This document shows positions 1 to 9,234 of a DNA stretch of 39,454 nt, in pieces. A program made the translations under genes and the position numbers. Each line of letters begins with the position of its first letter. The stretch's first letter is position 1. The stretch comes from a virus. The notes under the pieces were generated by a model that had not been told where the DNA came from, made no database searches, and saw only the letters and a program-made list of their open reading frames with translations. The DNA lies in IMG/VR virus record IMGVR_UViG_3300009159_000139, positions 1-39,454 of that record; one strand, written 5' to 3'.

Positions 1-1506
1 CTTGCCACAAGCGACAGCATGGTAACTAGTGGCTACAATGGCATGCGTATCGTTATCATCGACGGCACTGGGTTTGGACAAACAGGCATCATCAGTGCAT
101 ACAACGGCGGTACCAAGACAGCAACCATTGTGAACGAAGTTGGTTCATCTGGTTGGGATAGCATACAAAGTGCTGGTATTGCTTCGGCATTAGATTCAAC
201 CACACGATACACGATTGAGCCTCGCATACAGTTTTCAGGTGGTTCACCAAGCCGTGCGGCAAGTGCTCGAGTTGTAGTAGCCGCTGGCGCAATCACTGGT
301 ATCAGGATCATTGATTGCGGATCAGCATACGGCTCAACTCCTTCCATCATTGTTACCGATCCCAATGCAGTATCAACCGCAACCTTTACGACTACACTGG
401 CCAATGGCGTGATCAATCCACCCACTTTCAGCAGTAGAGGAACAGGTTTCACATCAGCCACTGCTGTGGTATCTGGTAATGGTTATGCCAACATAGAACA
501 AGTGGGCGGATATGTAAATGTTGCAAACTTGGCAGCAAGTCCAAAGGCCGGTTCAAACTTGGTACTGGCCAGTGATCCAAGTACCTACTATCGAATTGTT
601 GCTGTCACAAACTTAACACTGGTTGGTGCAACATACAAAGCTAGATTACAGATAAGTCCTTATATTTCTAGTGCGTCACCTCCAGCACACAACACAGCTA
701 TTACCATTTACGAACGCTATTCAAATGTTCGATTGACTGGACATGATTTCTTGAACATTGGCTATGGTAATTTAGCCGAAGCAAACTATCCAGGCATAAC
801 ATCCAATGCACTGGTACAGGCCAATGAAGTGGTTGAATATGGAGGCGGACGTGTGTTCTATACATCAACTGACCAAGACGGTAACTTCCGTGTTGGTGAA
901 TTGTTCCGAGTAGAACAGGCAACAGGTATTGCTACACTGAACGCTGATGCGTTTAACTTGAGCGGTTTGACATCATTGCAACTGGGTTCAGTTGCTCTAG
1001 GCGGCACAGGCGCAGTTATCAGCGAGTTCTCAACAGATCCAACATTTGTTGCCAACTCAGACAGCATATTGCCAACCCAACGTGCTATCAAGAGCTTTGT
1101 TACTAACTTAGTAGGCGGCGGCGGCTCAGCACTGGTCGCAACCAGTATTGAGCTAGGCGACATGTTCTTGACAGGTCAGACGATTACCAGCTTGCACAGC
1201 AAAGATTTGATCATTGCTGCCAACAGCACATATGAAGTATCGTTTACTAGCCGTCCCAAAACAACATTAGCACCGCTAACAAATGATCACTTGGCAAACA
1301 AGCTGTATGTTGATACAACTGCTCGTCCAACGGTACATGCATTGCAATGGGCACAAGAAACAGGTGAGATGACTTATGTGACTGAAACTGGCACATCGGC
1401 GGCTGTAGTGACCGTTAACCAGCAGAAAAATGACAGCGCATTTGTATCAACAACCACTGCTAGCGTATCGCTAAATAGTAGCGGACACATGATTATCAAC
1501 TTGTAA
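1..1506 (+). CDS. Virion structural / tail-fibre-associated protein, C-terminal part (5' truncated)
   Basis: The reading frame is open from the first base of the window, so the gene starts upstream; the ATG at 19 is probably internal. About 501 residues are visible. The sequence is Gly/Thr/Ser/Ala rich and low in charge, like beta-structured fibre proteins. The middle carries a segment with NVRLTGHDFLNIGYGN, then a GGRVFYTSTDQDGNFRVG stretch, then a DPTFVANSDSILPTQRAIKSF-like segment. I recognise this combination from large structural proteins of marine T4-like phages. The C-terminus has an LTNDHLANKLYVD motif, close to LTQLTNKRYVDKQF at the end of the protein at 9224. It is the first gene of a plus-strand run of tail genes, 10 bases before the first RCC1 gene. 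The exact role (fibre, baseplate-associated or whisker-like) cannot be assigned. Confidence 0.8.
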   Translation, partial: LATSDSMVTSGYNGMRIVIIDGTGFGQTGIISAYNGGTKTATIVNEVGSSGWDSIQSAGIASALDSTTRYTIEPRIQFSGGSPSRAASARVVVAAGAITGIRIIDCGSAYGSTPSIIVTDPNAVSTATFTTTLANGVINPPTFSSRGTGFTSATAVVSGNGYANIEQVGGYVNVANLAASPKAGSNLVLASDPSTYYRIVAVTNLTLVGATYKARLQISPYISSASPPAHNTAITIYERYSNVRLTGHDFLNIGYGNLAEANYPGITSNALVQANEVVEYGGGRVFYTSTDQDGNFRVGELFRVEQATGIATLNADAFNLSGLTSLQLGSVALGGTGAVISEFSTDPTFVANSDSILPTQRAIKSFVTNLVGGGGSALVATSIELGDMFLTGQTITSLHSKDLIIAANSTYEVSFTSRPKTTLAPLTNDHLANKLYVDTTARPTVHALQWAQETGEMTYVTETGTSAAVVTVNQQKNDSAFVSTTTASVSLNSSGHMIINL

Positions 1507-1516
1507 GGATTAGCAA

Positions 1517-3712
1517 ATGGCCACGACAGTATTAGGAAAAACACGATTTGACATCAAGGGCACCTGGTCCAGTGGTACCGCTACGTATCGCACTGATGAC
1601 ATCGTCTTTTACAACGGAGGATGGTACATAGCCACAGCGGCATCAATATCAGCTGGCACCTTACCAACAAATGCATCTTTTTGGGCACCATATCGTGTGA
1701 GTTTCAACTATCGCGGCACACATGTTAACACAACCGGTACCATATACAAAGCATACGACACAGTACTTTATACTGTGCAGAATACCAATACCACATTCAC
1801 TCAATTCAAGAGAGCAAACCTACAGGCTTATGTCTGTATCGCAGATCATACCGCAGACGGAACCAACACTTATCTGCCATTGAGTGCCACATACTGGCAA
1901 CCAATCATCAGCCAAGGCCAGCGCATTGGTACCAGCATCACTGTTGGTACTGCTACGTCTTTGGATGTATGGGGTGTTTACGGTAACGACCCGCGTAAGA
2001 TTCCTTTCAATGGCTTGGCCAACAAAGGCCGTGTTTGGGACAGCACAGACGTAACGATCAATCCTTACTATGCACGTGGTTCCGGTAAGAGTTCCACTGA
2101 TGCTTACCAAGGTACACATTATATTACAAGTGATGGCGGTGTTGGACTGACAGGGCAAAGCATAACTTCTGGGTCCTCGGGTCACGGTGGCACTGGCCAA
2201 GTTGGTCCACAATGTCACGTTATGAGTTTTATACATCACGACTGGTGGCGTTCAACATCAAACGGTGGTTCGGGTGTGCATTCAACACCAGACAACAATC
2301 CGCCACGTGCTGTACAAGTAGAACGCGGCTACGATCACGGTGCAGTACTGTTCAACAATGGCGAAGTGCATTGCTGGGGCAACGGAGCCAACTACGGCAA
2401 CGGTGATCGTACTACCACAGTACGTTATCAACCCGTACGTGCGGGCGGTACATATACTGAAGTCGCAGTCGCAGCCAACACCACAACACATACTTTCCGC
2501 AACGTAAAGATAGTTCGCATATCGCAGAGTTCTGCAGGCAACACCTGTTCAGGACAAGCAAATAGGCATACACTGGCACTGGATGATGCAGGCAACGTGT
2601 GGGCTTGGGGTTATAATGCTTATGGTCAGTGTGGTACCAATACCACTGCATCAATTCAGATTCCAACGCAGATCACATCGTCATATTTCAACAGTCGTCC
2701 TGTAGTTGCTATCTGGGCATTTGGTGGAGCATACGGTTGGAACTTTGCACTGAATGATCAGAACCAACTATATGGTTGGGGTTATAATGGTACAGGTCAA
2801 CTGGGCAATAGTACTACAACCACCTCAGGTGTATTGGTACCAACTGCTATCACCACACAAACATGGACGGTGGGCAACGCAGGTACCATCCGTAAGATCA
2901 CTTCCATGGGTGGACACGGTGTCACTGCCGGCGCAGGTTGCACAGCGATCCTGACTTCATCAGGTAAGATTTTTGTTGCAGGCAAACAAACAGTTGGTCA
3001 GTTCATGATCAACAGCACCACCCAGACCAACTCGTTTACGCAATGCACAAGTGGTCCAGGTTCTGTCTCAGGCAACGGTGCATACAACATGTGGTTCTGG
3101 GGTGATCCAGACAACGGCATCATGGTAGTTCGAGACACAGTTGACGGCACCACATGGACAGCAGGATACAACGGTCAGTATAACCTGGCAGACAGCACCG
3201 GCGGTACTACCAACTCATCAGTTGCAGTACAGTCCAAGAAACGCGAACGCGGTGCATATTCAAACATAACCAATATCGCAGACTTTGCCACCCTAAGCGG
3301 CGGCAGCAGTGGGTACGCAGCCATGTGTGTCACAGACGGCGGACTGGTATACGGTTTGGGAATGAACAGCTCGGGGCAGCTGGCACAGGGAAATCCTTAT
3401 AGTAGGTCTTTTGACGCACCCGGAGACGGCAACGGCATTGAACATGAAGCCAGCATAAGTGCCTGGATGCCGTCACGCTTGCCTAACAGCATGTACGGCA
3501 AGGTAAACCAAGTCATGCCGTTTGGTTATAAAGACAATGGCAGTACAAATTACGGTGGATTCATTATCGTCAGCAATACCGGAAGATCATTCTTGGCAGG
3601 AGACGGTGCGTGGACTGCCCTGGCTGGATTGCAAGTGGGCACCGTGGGCTATAACTGGTCAGGTAACCAAAGTTATTATCAGTCAATGTTCCGCGCATTG
3701 CTCATTGGTTAA
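1517..3712 (+). CDS. RCC1-repeat beta-propeller tail protein, paralogue 1
   Basis: 731 residues. The N-terminus has a carbohydrate-binding-module-5/12-like unit (GTWSSGTATYRTDDIVFYNG, residues about 12-35) and a weaker second one. The C-terminal two thirds contain about seven RCC1-type blade signatures near residues 285 (HCWGNG), 362 (WAWGYNAYGQCG), 418 (YGWGYNGTGQLG), 485, 547, 612 (YGLGMNSSGQLA) and 692, enough for one seven-bladed propeller. RCC1 propellers are protein- or ligand-interaction platforms. In a tail operon next to fibre genes the likely role is a receptor-binding adhesin at the fibre tip, which is inference. It is followed by two paralogues of the same architecture. The start follows an AAGGA about 9 bases upstream. 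No catalytic motif is visible. Confidence 0.85.
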   Translation: MATTVLGKTRFDIKGTWSSGTATYRTDDIVFYNGGWYIATAASISAGTLPTNASFWAPYRVSFNYRGTHVNTTGTIYKAYDTVLYTVQNTNTTFTQFKRANLQAYVCIADHTADGTNTYLPLSATYWQPIISQGQRIGTSITVGTATSLDVWGVYGNDPRKIPFNGLANKGRVWDSTDVTINPYYARGSGKSSTDAYQGTHYITSDGGVGLTGQSITSGSSGHGGTGQVGPQCHVMSFIHHDWWRSTSNGGSGVHSTPDNNPPRAVQVERGYDHGAVLFNNGEVHCWGNGANYGNGDRTTTVRYQPVRAGGTYTEVAVAANTTTHTFRNVKIVRISQSSAGNTCSGQANRHTLALDDAGNVWAWGYNAYGQCGTNTTASIQIPTQITSSYFNSRPVVAIWAFGGAYGWNFALNDQNQLYGWGYNGTGQLGNSTTTTSGVLVPTAITTQTWTVGNAGTIRKITSMGGHGVTAGAGCTAILTSSGKIFVAGKQTVGQFMINSTTQTNSFTQCTSGPGSVSGNGAYNMWFWGDPDNGIMVVRDTVDGTTWTAGYNGQYNLADSTGGTTNSSVAVQSKKRERGAYSNITNIADFATLSGGSSGYAAMCVTDGGLVYGLGMNSSGQLAQGNPYSRSFDAPGDGNGIEHEASISAWMPSRLPNSMYGKVNQVMPFGYKDNGSTNYGGFIIVSNTGRSFLAGDGAWTALAGLQVGTVGYNWSGNQSYYQSMFRALLIG

Positions 3713-3715
3713 ATA
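3708..3715 (+). promoter_or_regulatory. Possible T4-type late promoter (GTTAAATA)
   Basis: GTTAAATA lies 19 bases before the ATG of the second RCC1 gene and overlaps the stop codon of the first. It resembles the late -10 element TATAAATA and the CTAAATA variants elsewhere in the window. It matches the core TAAATA only, so it could be chance. Confidence 0.45.
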
Positions 3716-3733
3716 GGTTGAGGAAAACAAATA

Positions 3734-6160
3734 ATGGCAACTATAGATCTTGGTAAAGTTAAAATAGTATGGAAAGGTGCGTGGAGCGCCAGTACCACCT
3801 ATGAACCAAACGATGTAGTAACACAAAATAGTGCTACATGGATTTGTACTCAAGGTTATACATTTGTTTCAGGCAATCGACGCACTCCAGGCTTGCGGGA
3901 TCGTACAAATGCATACGGTGTACAGTTTGATCCAGATAAAAATCCCAGAGATGTTTATCTGTTGCAAAAAACAGGTGGTAAGTTTTACATAGATGGTCGT
4001 CGTAACCCAGGATACACTGGTACAGGTAGTCCGATCACCCTTTACCGTGGACAAACATATCGTTTCCAGACCTATCATAGCACAATGAGCGGTGTGACAT
4101 TCCAGTTCTGTACCTCAACAGACGGCACAACTTATACCAATGGTGTCACAGTAGTAGGCACACCAGGTATCTCAGGTTCTTATGTGCAGATAACTGTGCC
4201 ACAAGACGCACCAGCTACACTATACTACAAGCAAAGCGGCACAGCCGCAGTTGCTGATACTTCATCTTTTACCATTGCTGATACCTGGGAAGGATTCCTT
4301 TACTGGGAACAGATTTGCGAAGGCTTTACCTGGAAAGGCACATACAACGCCGCTACTCAGTACTATCGCAACGACGTGGTTGAACTGAACGGATCTTCTT
4401 TCATTGCCAAGGCAGACAGCTTGGGCAAGTATCCAGACATGAGCATGCAGGCAGTAGTAAGTGCTACCAATGCTCCAGGCAGCAGAGGTTTTTGGTCAAC
4501 GTTCTCTGGATCAGGCGCAATGCGTGATCCAGGACGCGGCGCATGGCTAGCAAATCATGGACCGATGGATTGGCCATATCCTCATACACAGAACACCAAT
4601 CCGGTCTTTTATGAAAACACCCAGCATATCGCCCGTGGCGGTCGCGTGTATGTTACAGGTACAGGTACTTCAAACTCAAGCGGTATCCTGCCTGCGCAGA
4701 ACAGCACTCGTGGCGGTGATGAGATTCAATTCTATTTTACCAATTGGTTGCGCAGTAGAGATAACCTACCTCGCTATACTACTACCAAGAGTGCCACAGC
4801 CACAGGTGCGCTGACTGGTGATACATTTGACTATGTGCAACGCAAGCCTGGCCAGCACGGCAATGCTTACTATGGTAAGAATGATCTAACAACACCGCAC
4901 GGTCAGCAACCACGTTGCATACAGATTGATGGCAGCTATGATCACAACTTGTATCTGTTTGACAACGGAGAAGTACATCACGGCGGTTATGCATCAAACG
5001 GTAACTCAGGCGCAGGCTCCACCAGCGTATATACAGGTATGCCACTGCGTGTGCAAAACCTTGAAGGGGTCAAGATCAAGAAAGTTGCTATTGGCATAAG
5101 CGGAACAGGCGATTCTACTCATCACTGCATGGCGCTGGACGAAGACGGTCGTGTGTGGACATGGGGCTACAATGCTTATGGTCAATGTGGCACTGGCCAC
5201 AGCAACAACGTATATGCAGCCTATCAGATTCCAAAAGAATATTTCAACAATCAGCGTGTGATTGATATTGCGATCACAGGCAATGCCACAGCGTCAAGCT
5301 ATGTCAGGACCGAGTCTAACGAAATTTGGTCCTGGGGCTACAACGCAGTGGGTCAGCTGGGACTAGGCGATACAACTAACCGCTGGCGCCCAAACAAAGT
5401 GACTGCATTTGACCCAGCTGCCAACAGTGGTATCCTCAAATGGCAAGTGTGTGGCGATGCAAGTTCTGCAAGTCTTTATATCCTAGACGGCGCTGGTTAC
5501 ATGTGGCATGCAGGTTACAACGGCTATGGACAAGGTATATCAGCTGATACTGCAAACCATCCTACACTGACAAGAAGCACACAGAGCCCCACAGCAGGAA
5601 CAACCACAAATTTCTGGGCATGCCATTCAAACGGTTATACCATGGTGTGGATGCGTACCAGCAACGGTAACACTTACTTCTGTGGTTACAATGCAAGTGG
5701 TTATTATCATGCAGGTACAGGCGACAACGTCAGCAAGAGCGTGCCAACACTGGTTGTAAACGTGACCAACTTGAAACAGGTCTGGAGCTTCTGGGATTAT
5801 ACCACCTTTGCCAAGACCATGTGGTTGACGGACAATGGTCAGCTGTGGGCACAAGGTTATGTCAACTTCTCCTGGAACAATAACTATCAAGCATCATCTG
5901 GTCCAAGCCTGATTGAAAATGGTGTAAACTACTATCCATATCGCTGTGCTATTCCAGGCGGTGCAAAAATTCAACAGATCTGGTGTAACAGTGACGATTC
6001 GTCCACCAACCAGTGGGGACCATACATACTAGGACTAGCGGACAATGGTACTGTTTACTTCTCTGGAGCGAATTTCCAGAACTACAATTACAGTAACAAG
6101 GGCGGAAATCACTACTACGTCCAGGGTACCGGATGGATGCCAATCACAAAAGGAAGATAA
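3734..6160 (+). CDS. RCC1-repeat beta-propeller tail protein, paralogue 2
   Basis: 808 residues, the longest of three tandem paralogues. It has two CBM5/12-like units: WKGAWSASTTYEPNDVVTQN (about residues 12-32) and WKGTYNAATQYYRNDVVELN (about 199-220). Between them is an extra beta-rich stretch containing YRGQTYRFQTYHS, absent from paralogue 1. About seven RCC1 blade signatures follow near residues 414, 475 (WTWGYNAYGQCG), 533 (WSWGYNAVGQLG), 591, 648, 704 and 773. The blade near 475 shares WGYNAYGQCG exactly with paralogue 1, and the DNA there is also close, indicating duplication. The start is supported by GAGG about 12 bases upstream. A role as host-surface or glycan-binding adhesin is inferred from domains and location. 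Confidence 0.85.
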   Translation: MATIDLGKVKIVWKGAWSASTTYEPNDVVTQNSATWICTQGYTFVSGNRRTPGLRDRTNAYGVQFDPDKNPRDVYLLQKTGGKFYIDGRRNPGYTGTGSPITLYRGQTYRFQTYHSTMSGVTFQFCTSTDGTTYTNGVTVVGTPGISGSYVQITVPQDAPATLYYKQSGTAAVADTSSFTIADTWEGFLYWEQICEGFTWKGTYNAATQYYRNDVVELNGSSFIAKADSLGKYPDMSMQAVVSATNAPGSRGFWSTFSGSGAMRDPGRGAWLANHGPMDWPYPHTQNTNPVFYENTQHIARGGRVYVTGTGTSNSSGILPAQNSTRGGDEIQFYFTNWLRSRDNLPRYTTTKSATATGALTGDTFDYVQRKPGQHGNAYYGKNDLTTPHGQQPRCIQIDGSYDHNLYLFDNGEVHHGGYASNGNSGAGSTSVYTGMPLRVQNLEGVKIKKVAIGISGTGDSTHHCMALDEDGRVWTWGYNAYGQCGTGHSNNVYAAYQIPKEYFNNQRVIDIAITGNATASSYVRTESNEIWSWGYNAVGQLGLGDTTNRWRPNKVTAFDPAANSGILKWQVCGDASSASLYILDGAGYMWHAGYNGYGQGISADTANHPTLTRSTQSPTAGTTTNFWACHSNGYTMVWMRTSNGNTYFCGYNASGYYHAGTGDNVSKSVPTLVVNVTNLKQVWSFWDYTTFAKTMWLTDNGQLWAQGYVNFSWNNNYQASSGPSLIENGVNYYPYRCAIPGGAKIQQIWCNSDDSSTNQWGPYILGLADNGTVYFSGANFQNYNYSNKGGNHYYVQGTGWMPITKGR

Positions 6161-6163
6161 ATC

Positions 6164-6589
6164 ATGTCAAACAAAATATTAACCTACAGAGAAGTATTGA
6201 TGGATCAATTCAATCAGCCTGTAGATCTGGATCCAACTGTGGTAGATTCAATAACATACGTGGGCCGTAAAGGCGCAGTGGTCATGTTTAGCTATGATCC
6301 AGCACAGATACAGCCACAGGAAAATCTGCCAGAACACGAACAGCGTGTGTGGGATCTTGATGATCCTGTACAGCTGGCTGAAATGAAAGAATTTGTTGCT
6401 GGTGTAGATGAAATCAAGCGCAAGATTGCTGATATTCAAGCCGGCATCAACAAAAAAGATATGTTCACGATTCTCAAAGGCATCATTGACAAAGACAAAG
6501 ATGTTCTTGCATTTATTAGGGCAATTGACACAGCTAAAGATGACTGGCTGAAAAGCATTGGTCTGCCAGGCGTAAGCATACTAGACTAA
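6164..6589 (+). CDS. Small tail-region protein, possible fibre assembly factor
   Basis: 141 residues, acidic, with a predicted mixed N-terminal part (residues 1-60) and a helical, charged C-terminal half (KIADIQAGINKKDMFTILKG). It sits three bases after paralogue 2 and 20 bases before paralogue 3. Small non-repetitive proteins beside phage fibre genes are often fibre chaperones or connectors, and this one could be either, but I recognise no family. It breaks the run of RCC1 paralogues, so it was either inserted between them or co-duplicated and then lost elsewhere. Start ATG 6164 has AAGGA about 10 bases upstream, inside the end of the preceding gene. Confidence 0.75.
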   Translation: MSNKILTYREVLMDQFNQPVDLDPTVVDSITYVGRKGAVVMFSYDPAQIQPQENLPEHEQRVWDLDDPVQLAEMKEFVAGVDEIKRKIADIQAGINKKDMFTILKGIIDKDKDVLAFIRAIDTAKDDWLKSIGLPGVSILD

Positions 6590-6609
6590 TTTAAGACAGG
6601 ACAAAAGAA

Positions 6610-8811
6610 ATGATTGATGTCAGCAAGTTAAAAAATCGTTGGTTTGGGGAATGGGATCCTTTATATCAATACAAAAAAAATGATGTTGTGCAATTCAGAG
6701 AGTCTTCTTATGTTTGCACTAGAGATATCCCAACGGAATTTGTCTCTGCTATGGATACCAATGTAAGTACTAATAACTATCAAGTGATGGCACCGGGTAT
6801 CTATATCAAGACCAAAGATCCAACTGACAGTACCTTCTGGACATTGATTTCTCCTGGTTCAAGTTTCAAAGGAAACTGGCGTCCTTTTATACGTTATGAG
6901 CGCGGTGATGTGGTTGATCTAGCAGGAGATGTCTACATCTGCATAGCCAACACATGGACACCATACGGATCAAACACTTCATCATATATCGCAAAAAACA
7001 CCTATCCAACAGACACAAACTATTGGACACAGATACTTGCAAGTGCTGATAGAGATCGTAGACTGTACGGCGTACAAACATACAATCAACAGCCATTGGG
7101 ATGGACACGTAACATTGGTGGCAAGTGGACCAATGGCGAAAATGGCAGCACCACCAGCGGCCCGGGTTACATTGACGTTGAAGGCAACTGCAACGGTGCA
7201 GGTTACAAGAACGGCGCATTTGGACAAGGATCCAGCAACAACGGTTATGAATCATATGGCTGGTTCCAGCAGAGCTTTTTGTTCACTGGCTGGCAAGACT
7301 CAACACAGAACGGTGGATCAGGTCGACTGACAACTCCAGATGCCGAAGCACCTAAATGCATACAATGGATGTACAACGCCCAACAGCTCAGCTATTTCTT
7401 GATGAACAATGGCGAACTATATGCATCTGGCACAGCAGGTAACGGACAGCTGGGCAATTCCAGCACCACAGTTCGTTACTATCCAGTGCGTGTGGATGCA
7501 ACAGATACCACTGACTGGCTGGGTAACACTATACCTTACACATTCCGTAACAGCAAGATCGTTAAATTTGCATCAAGCTGCCAAGGTTATAACACCACAA
7601 CAGGACATTGTATTGCACTTGACGACGTTGGCCAAGTATGGTCATGGGGCTACAATGCTTATGGCCAGCTGGGGCTTGGTCAGGACGGCGCCGCGGTAGC
7701 GTCTGTTGGTAACGCACAGACCAACCAAACTCGTCCGCGTTGCATCCCACGCAGTTTCTTCAACGGTAAGAAGATCGTTGACATCTACTCATGGGGCGGC
7801 AGCTACGGCTCAAACTTTGCTATAGACGAAGACGGCGGACTTTGGGGCTGGGGCTTTGACACAGTTGGTGAATTGGGTCTAGGTCATAGGGACGTAGGCT
7901 ATGGCGGTCCAGACTACGTGTGGACACCACAGAAGATAGCCATTGATTTCAACGTGTACGGTGGTATCCAGAAAATTTGGATACAGAACCACGGCACTAC
8001 ACAAAGATTTACCTGGATATTGGATGGCGAAGGCAAGATGTGGCTGGGCGGTCAATTGATTGACAACTCTATAGCCACAGCCAACTTCTGGACCAACTCA
8101 CAGAACTCCACACAGTACGCATCAGGTCGTTTCATACGACTAGTACACGGATGGTGGAAAGACCACGAAGTTGAAAACTTCTGGCTGATTGGTGACAAGA
8201 ACTTTGCCATGTACATGCGAGAAAAAGGCACAGGCATCACATACAGCGTGGGTCATAACTATCATGGCGTACTTGGACAAGCTGCTAATACAACTTACTG
8301 GTGGAACAATGGTGGTTTCAAGACAGAACCAGGTCGCGTGGATGGTGTGATGAACGTGGTTGAAGTATGGAACAATAATGGTAGCTTTAACACATCAACC
8401 TCTCCTAACAGGGCATATATGACACCTTGCTTGCTGACAGAAGAAGGTCAGCTGTGGGGCATGGGATCAAACGATTACGGTAGCTTGGGTCAAGGTTATA
8501 GCGGTAACAACTACAGTGATACCAACTATGATGAATTACATGCCTCAAGTAATCTGTTCAAGCGTATCCCGCACCCAGGCGGATACTCTGCCAAGTGGGC
8601 CAGTGGATCTGGTTGGCCACATGATGGTAGCACATACGACTGCGGTCAGTATCTGACAGATCAGGGTCAGTTGATGATAGCTGGTTTTGACGGTACCACA
8701 GGATATCAAAACTACCAAGGTAGCTACTGGTCACTTAGGTATTACGAAAGCGTCATCATTGATCCAGGTGGTTATCATAGGTATCACATACACGGTCTTC
8801 CAGGCGGATAA
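6610..8811 (+). CDS. RCC1-repeat beta-propeller tail protein, paralogue 3
   Basis: 733 residues, same plan as the two preceding RCC1 genes. Two CBM5/12-like units occupy the N-terminus: WFGEWDPLYQYKKNDVVQF (about residues 11-29) and FKGNWRPFIRYERGDVVDL (about 84-103). RCC1 blade signatures follow near residues 271 (LYASGTAGNGQLG), 344 (WSWGYNAYGQLG), 412 (WGWGFDTVGELG), 477, 545 (YSVGHNYHGVLG), 615 (WGMGSNDYGSLG) and 688, again about seven. Between blades it diverges from the paralogues more than within them, consistent with selection on exposed loops. Likely an adhesin or fibre-tip protein by context. Start ATG 6610 has AGGA 12 bases upstream. Confidence 0.85.
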   Translation: MIDVSKLKNRWFGEWDPLYQYKKNDVVQFRESSYVCTRDIPTEFVSAMDTNVSTNNYQVMAPGIYIKTKDPTDSTFWTLISPGSSFKGNWRPFIRYERGDVVDLAGDVYICIANTWTPYGSNTSSYIAKNTYPTDTNYWTQILASADRDRRLYGVQTYNQQPLGWTRNIGGKWTNGENGSTTSGPGYIDVEGNCNGAGYKNGAFGQGSSNNGYESYGWFQQSFLFTGWQDSTQNGGSGRLTTPDAEAPKCIQWMYNAQQLSYFLMNNGELYASGTAGNGQLGNSSTTVRYYPVRVDATDTTDWLGNTIPYTFRNSKIVKFASSCQGYNTTTGHCIALDDVGQVWSWGYNAYGQLGLGQDGAAVASVGNAQTNQTRPRCIPRSFFNGKKIVDIYSWGGSYGSNFAIDEDGGLWGWGFDTVGELGLGHRDVGYGGPDYVWTPQKIAIDFNVYGGIQKIWIQNHGTTQRFTWILDGEGKMWLGGQLIDNSIATANFWTNSQNSTQYASGRFIRLVHGWWKDHEVENFWLIGDKNFAMYMREKGTGITYSVGHNYHGVLGQAANTTYWWNNGGFKTEPGRVDGVMNVVEVWNNNGSFNTSTSPNRAYMTPCLLTEEGQLWGMGSNDYGSLGQGYSGNNYSDTNYDELHASSNLFKRIPHPGGYSAKWASGSGWPHDGSTYDCGQYLTDQGQLMIAGFDGTTGYQNYQGSYWSLRYYESVIIDPGGYHRYHIHGLPGG

Positions 8812-8840
8812 GGAGTCGACCCAATGAGTTGGATCGACTC
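8811..8840 (+). promoter_or_regulatory. Hairpin presenting the start codon of the 8824 gene in its loop
   Basis: Bases 8813-8823 pair with 8830-8840: 11 positions with a single C.A mismatch, core GAGTCGA/TCGACTC. The six-base loop at 8824-8829 begins with the ATG. The Shine-Dalgarno AGGAG (8811-8815) has its last three bases in the stem. The structure is read directly from the sequence; a role in controlling initiation is inference. Confidence 0.7.
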
Positions 8841-9234
8841 AATATTAGAACGCACAGCAAATGCCCTACGCTTCAAAGGCGTAGGGATTCGCAGTCAATC
8901 AACACCGGTTAGGTTGTTGGATACTGTGCCTGTTGAACTGGATCTCTTCTTCCACGCAGATGTTTCTTCAGCCAATTATATTGTGTTGGCTGAAACTGCC
9001 AGTGGACTCAAAGAAACGCTACAGGTAAACGTGATTGCTGGCATATCTGAAGATCGTCTTTCCTATCAAGGTCGTGTGGCAGTTTACGGTCGTGTGAACT
9101 TTGGTACACCACTACTGGACATCAACTGTGTGGTAGATGCATCCAAGTGTTCAGTACAGGCCACACCCAGCGTGGCTGAAGATGTACTGGTAAAGATATT
9201 CCCAACATACATGGAGACTATCTATGGCGGTTAA
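8824..9234 (+). CDS. Small virion structural protein
   Basis: 136 residues, beta-rich, no signal peptide or membrane segment. It opens with a short helix (SWIDSILERTANALRF) followed by alternating hydrophobic strands. I do not recognise the family. It lies 12 bases after RCC1 paralogue 3, and its last 11 bases overlap the start of the next structural gene, suggesting translational coupling. It may be a baseplate- or fibre-attachment subunit. The start is decided by AGGAG at 8811-8815. The initiation region folds into a strong hairpin, and a second perfect 8-bp hairpin lies at 8864-8886 inside the coding sequence. Confidence 0.8.
   Translation: MSWIDSILERTANALRFKGVGIRSQSTPVRLLDTVPVELDLFFHADVSSANYIVLAETASGLKETLQVNVIAGISEDRLSYQGRVAVYGRVNFGTPLLDINCVVDASKCSVQATPSVAEDVLVKIFPTYMETIYGG
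8864..8886 (+). repeat. Intragenic inverted repeat (8-bp stem)
   Basis: CCCTACGC (8864-8871) and GCGTAGGG (8879-8886) are perfect complements separated by seven bases. It lies in the codons for ALRFKGVGI, 24 bases after the start-codon hairpin. There is no T-run after it, so it does not look like a terminator. Confidence 0.65.

Noticed and set aside
7037-7330. 97-residue plus-strand frame inside RCC1 paralogue 3
   Set aside because: It is an alternate frame of a well-supported gene, without a ribosome site.
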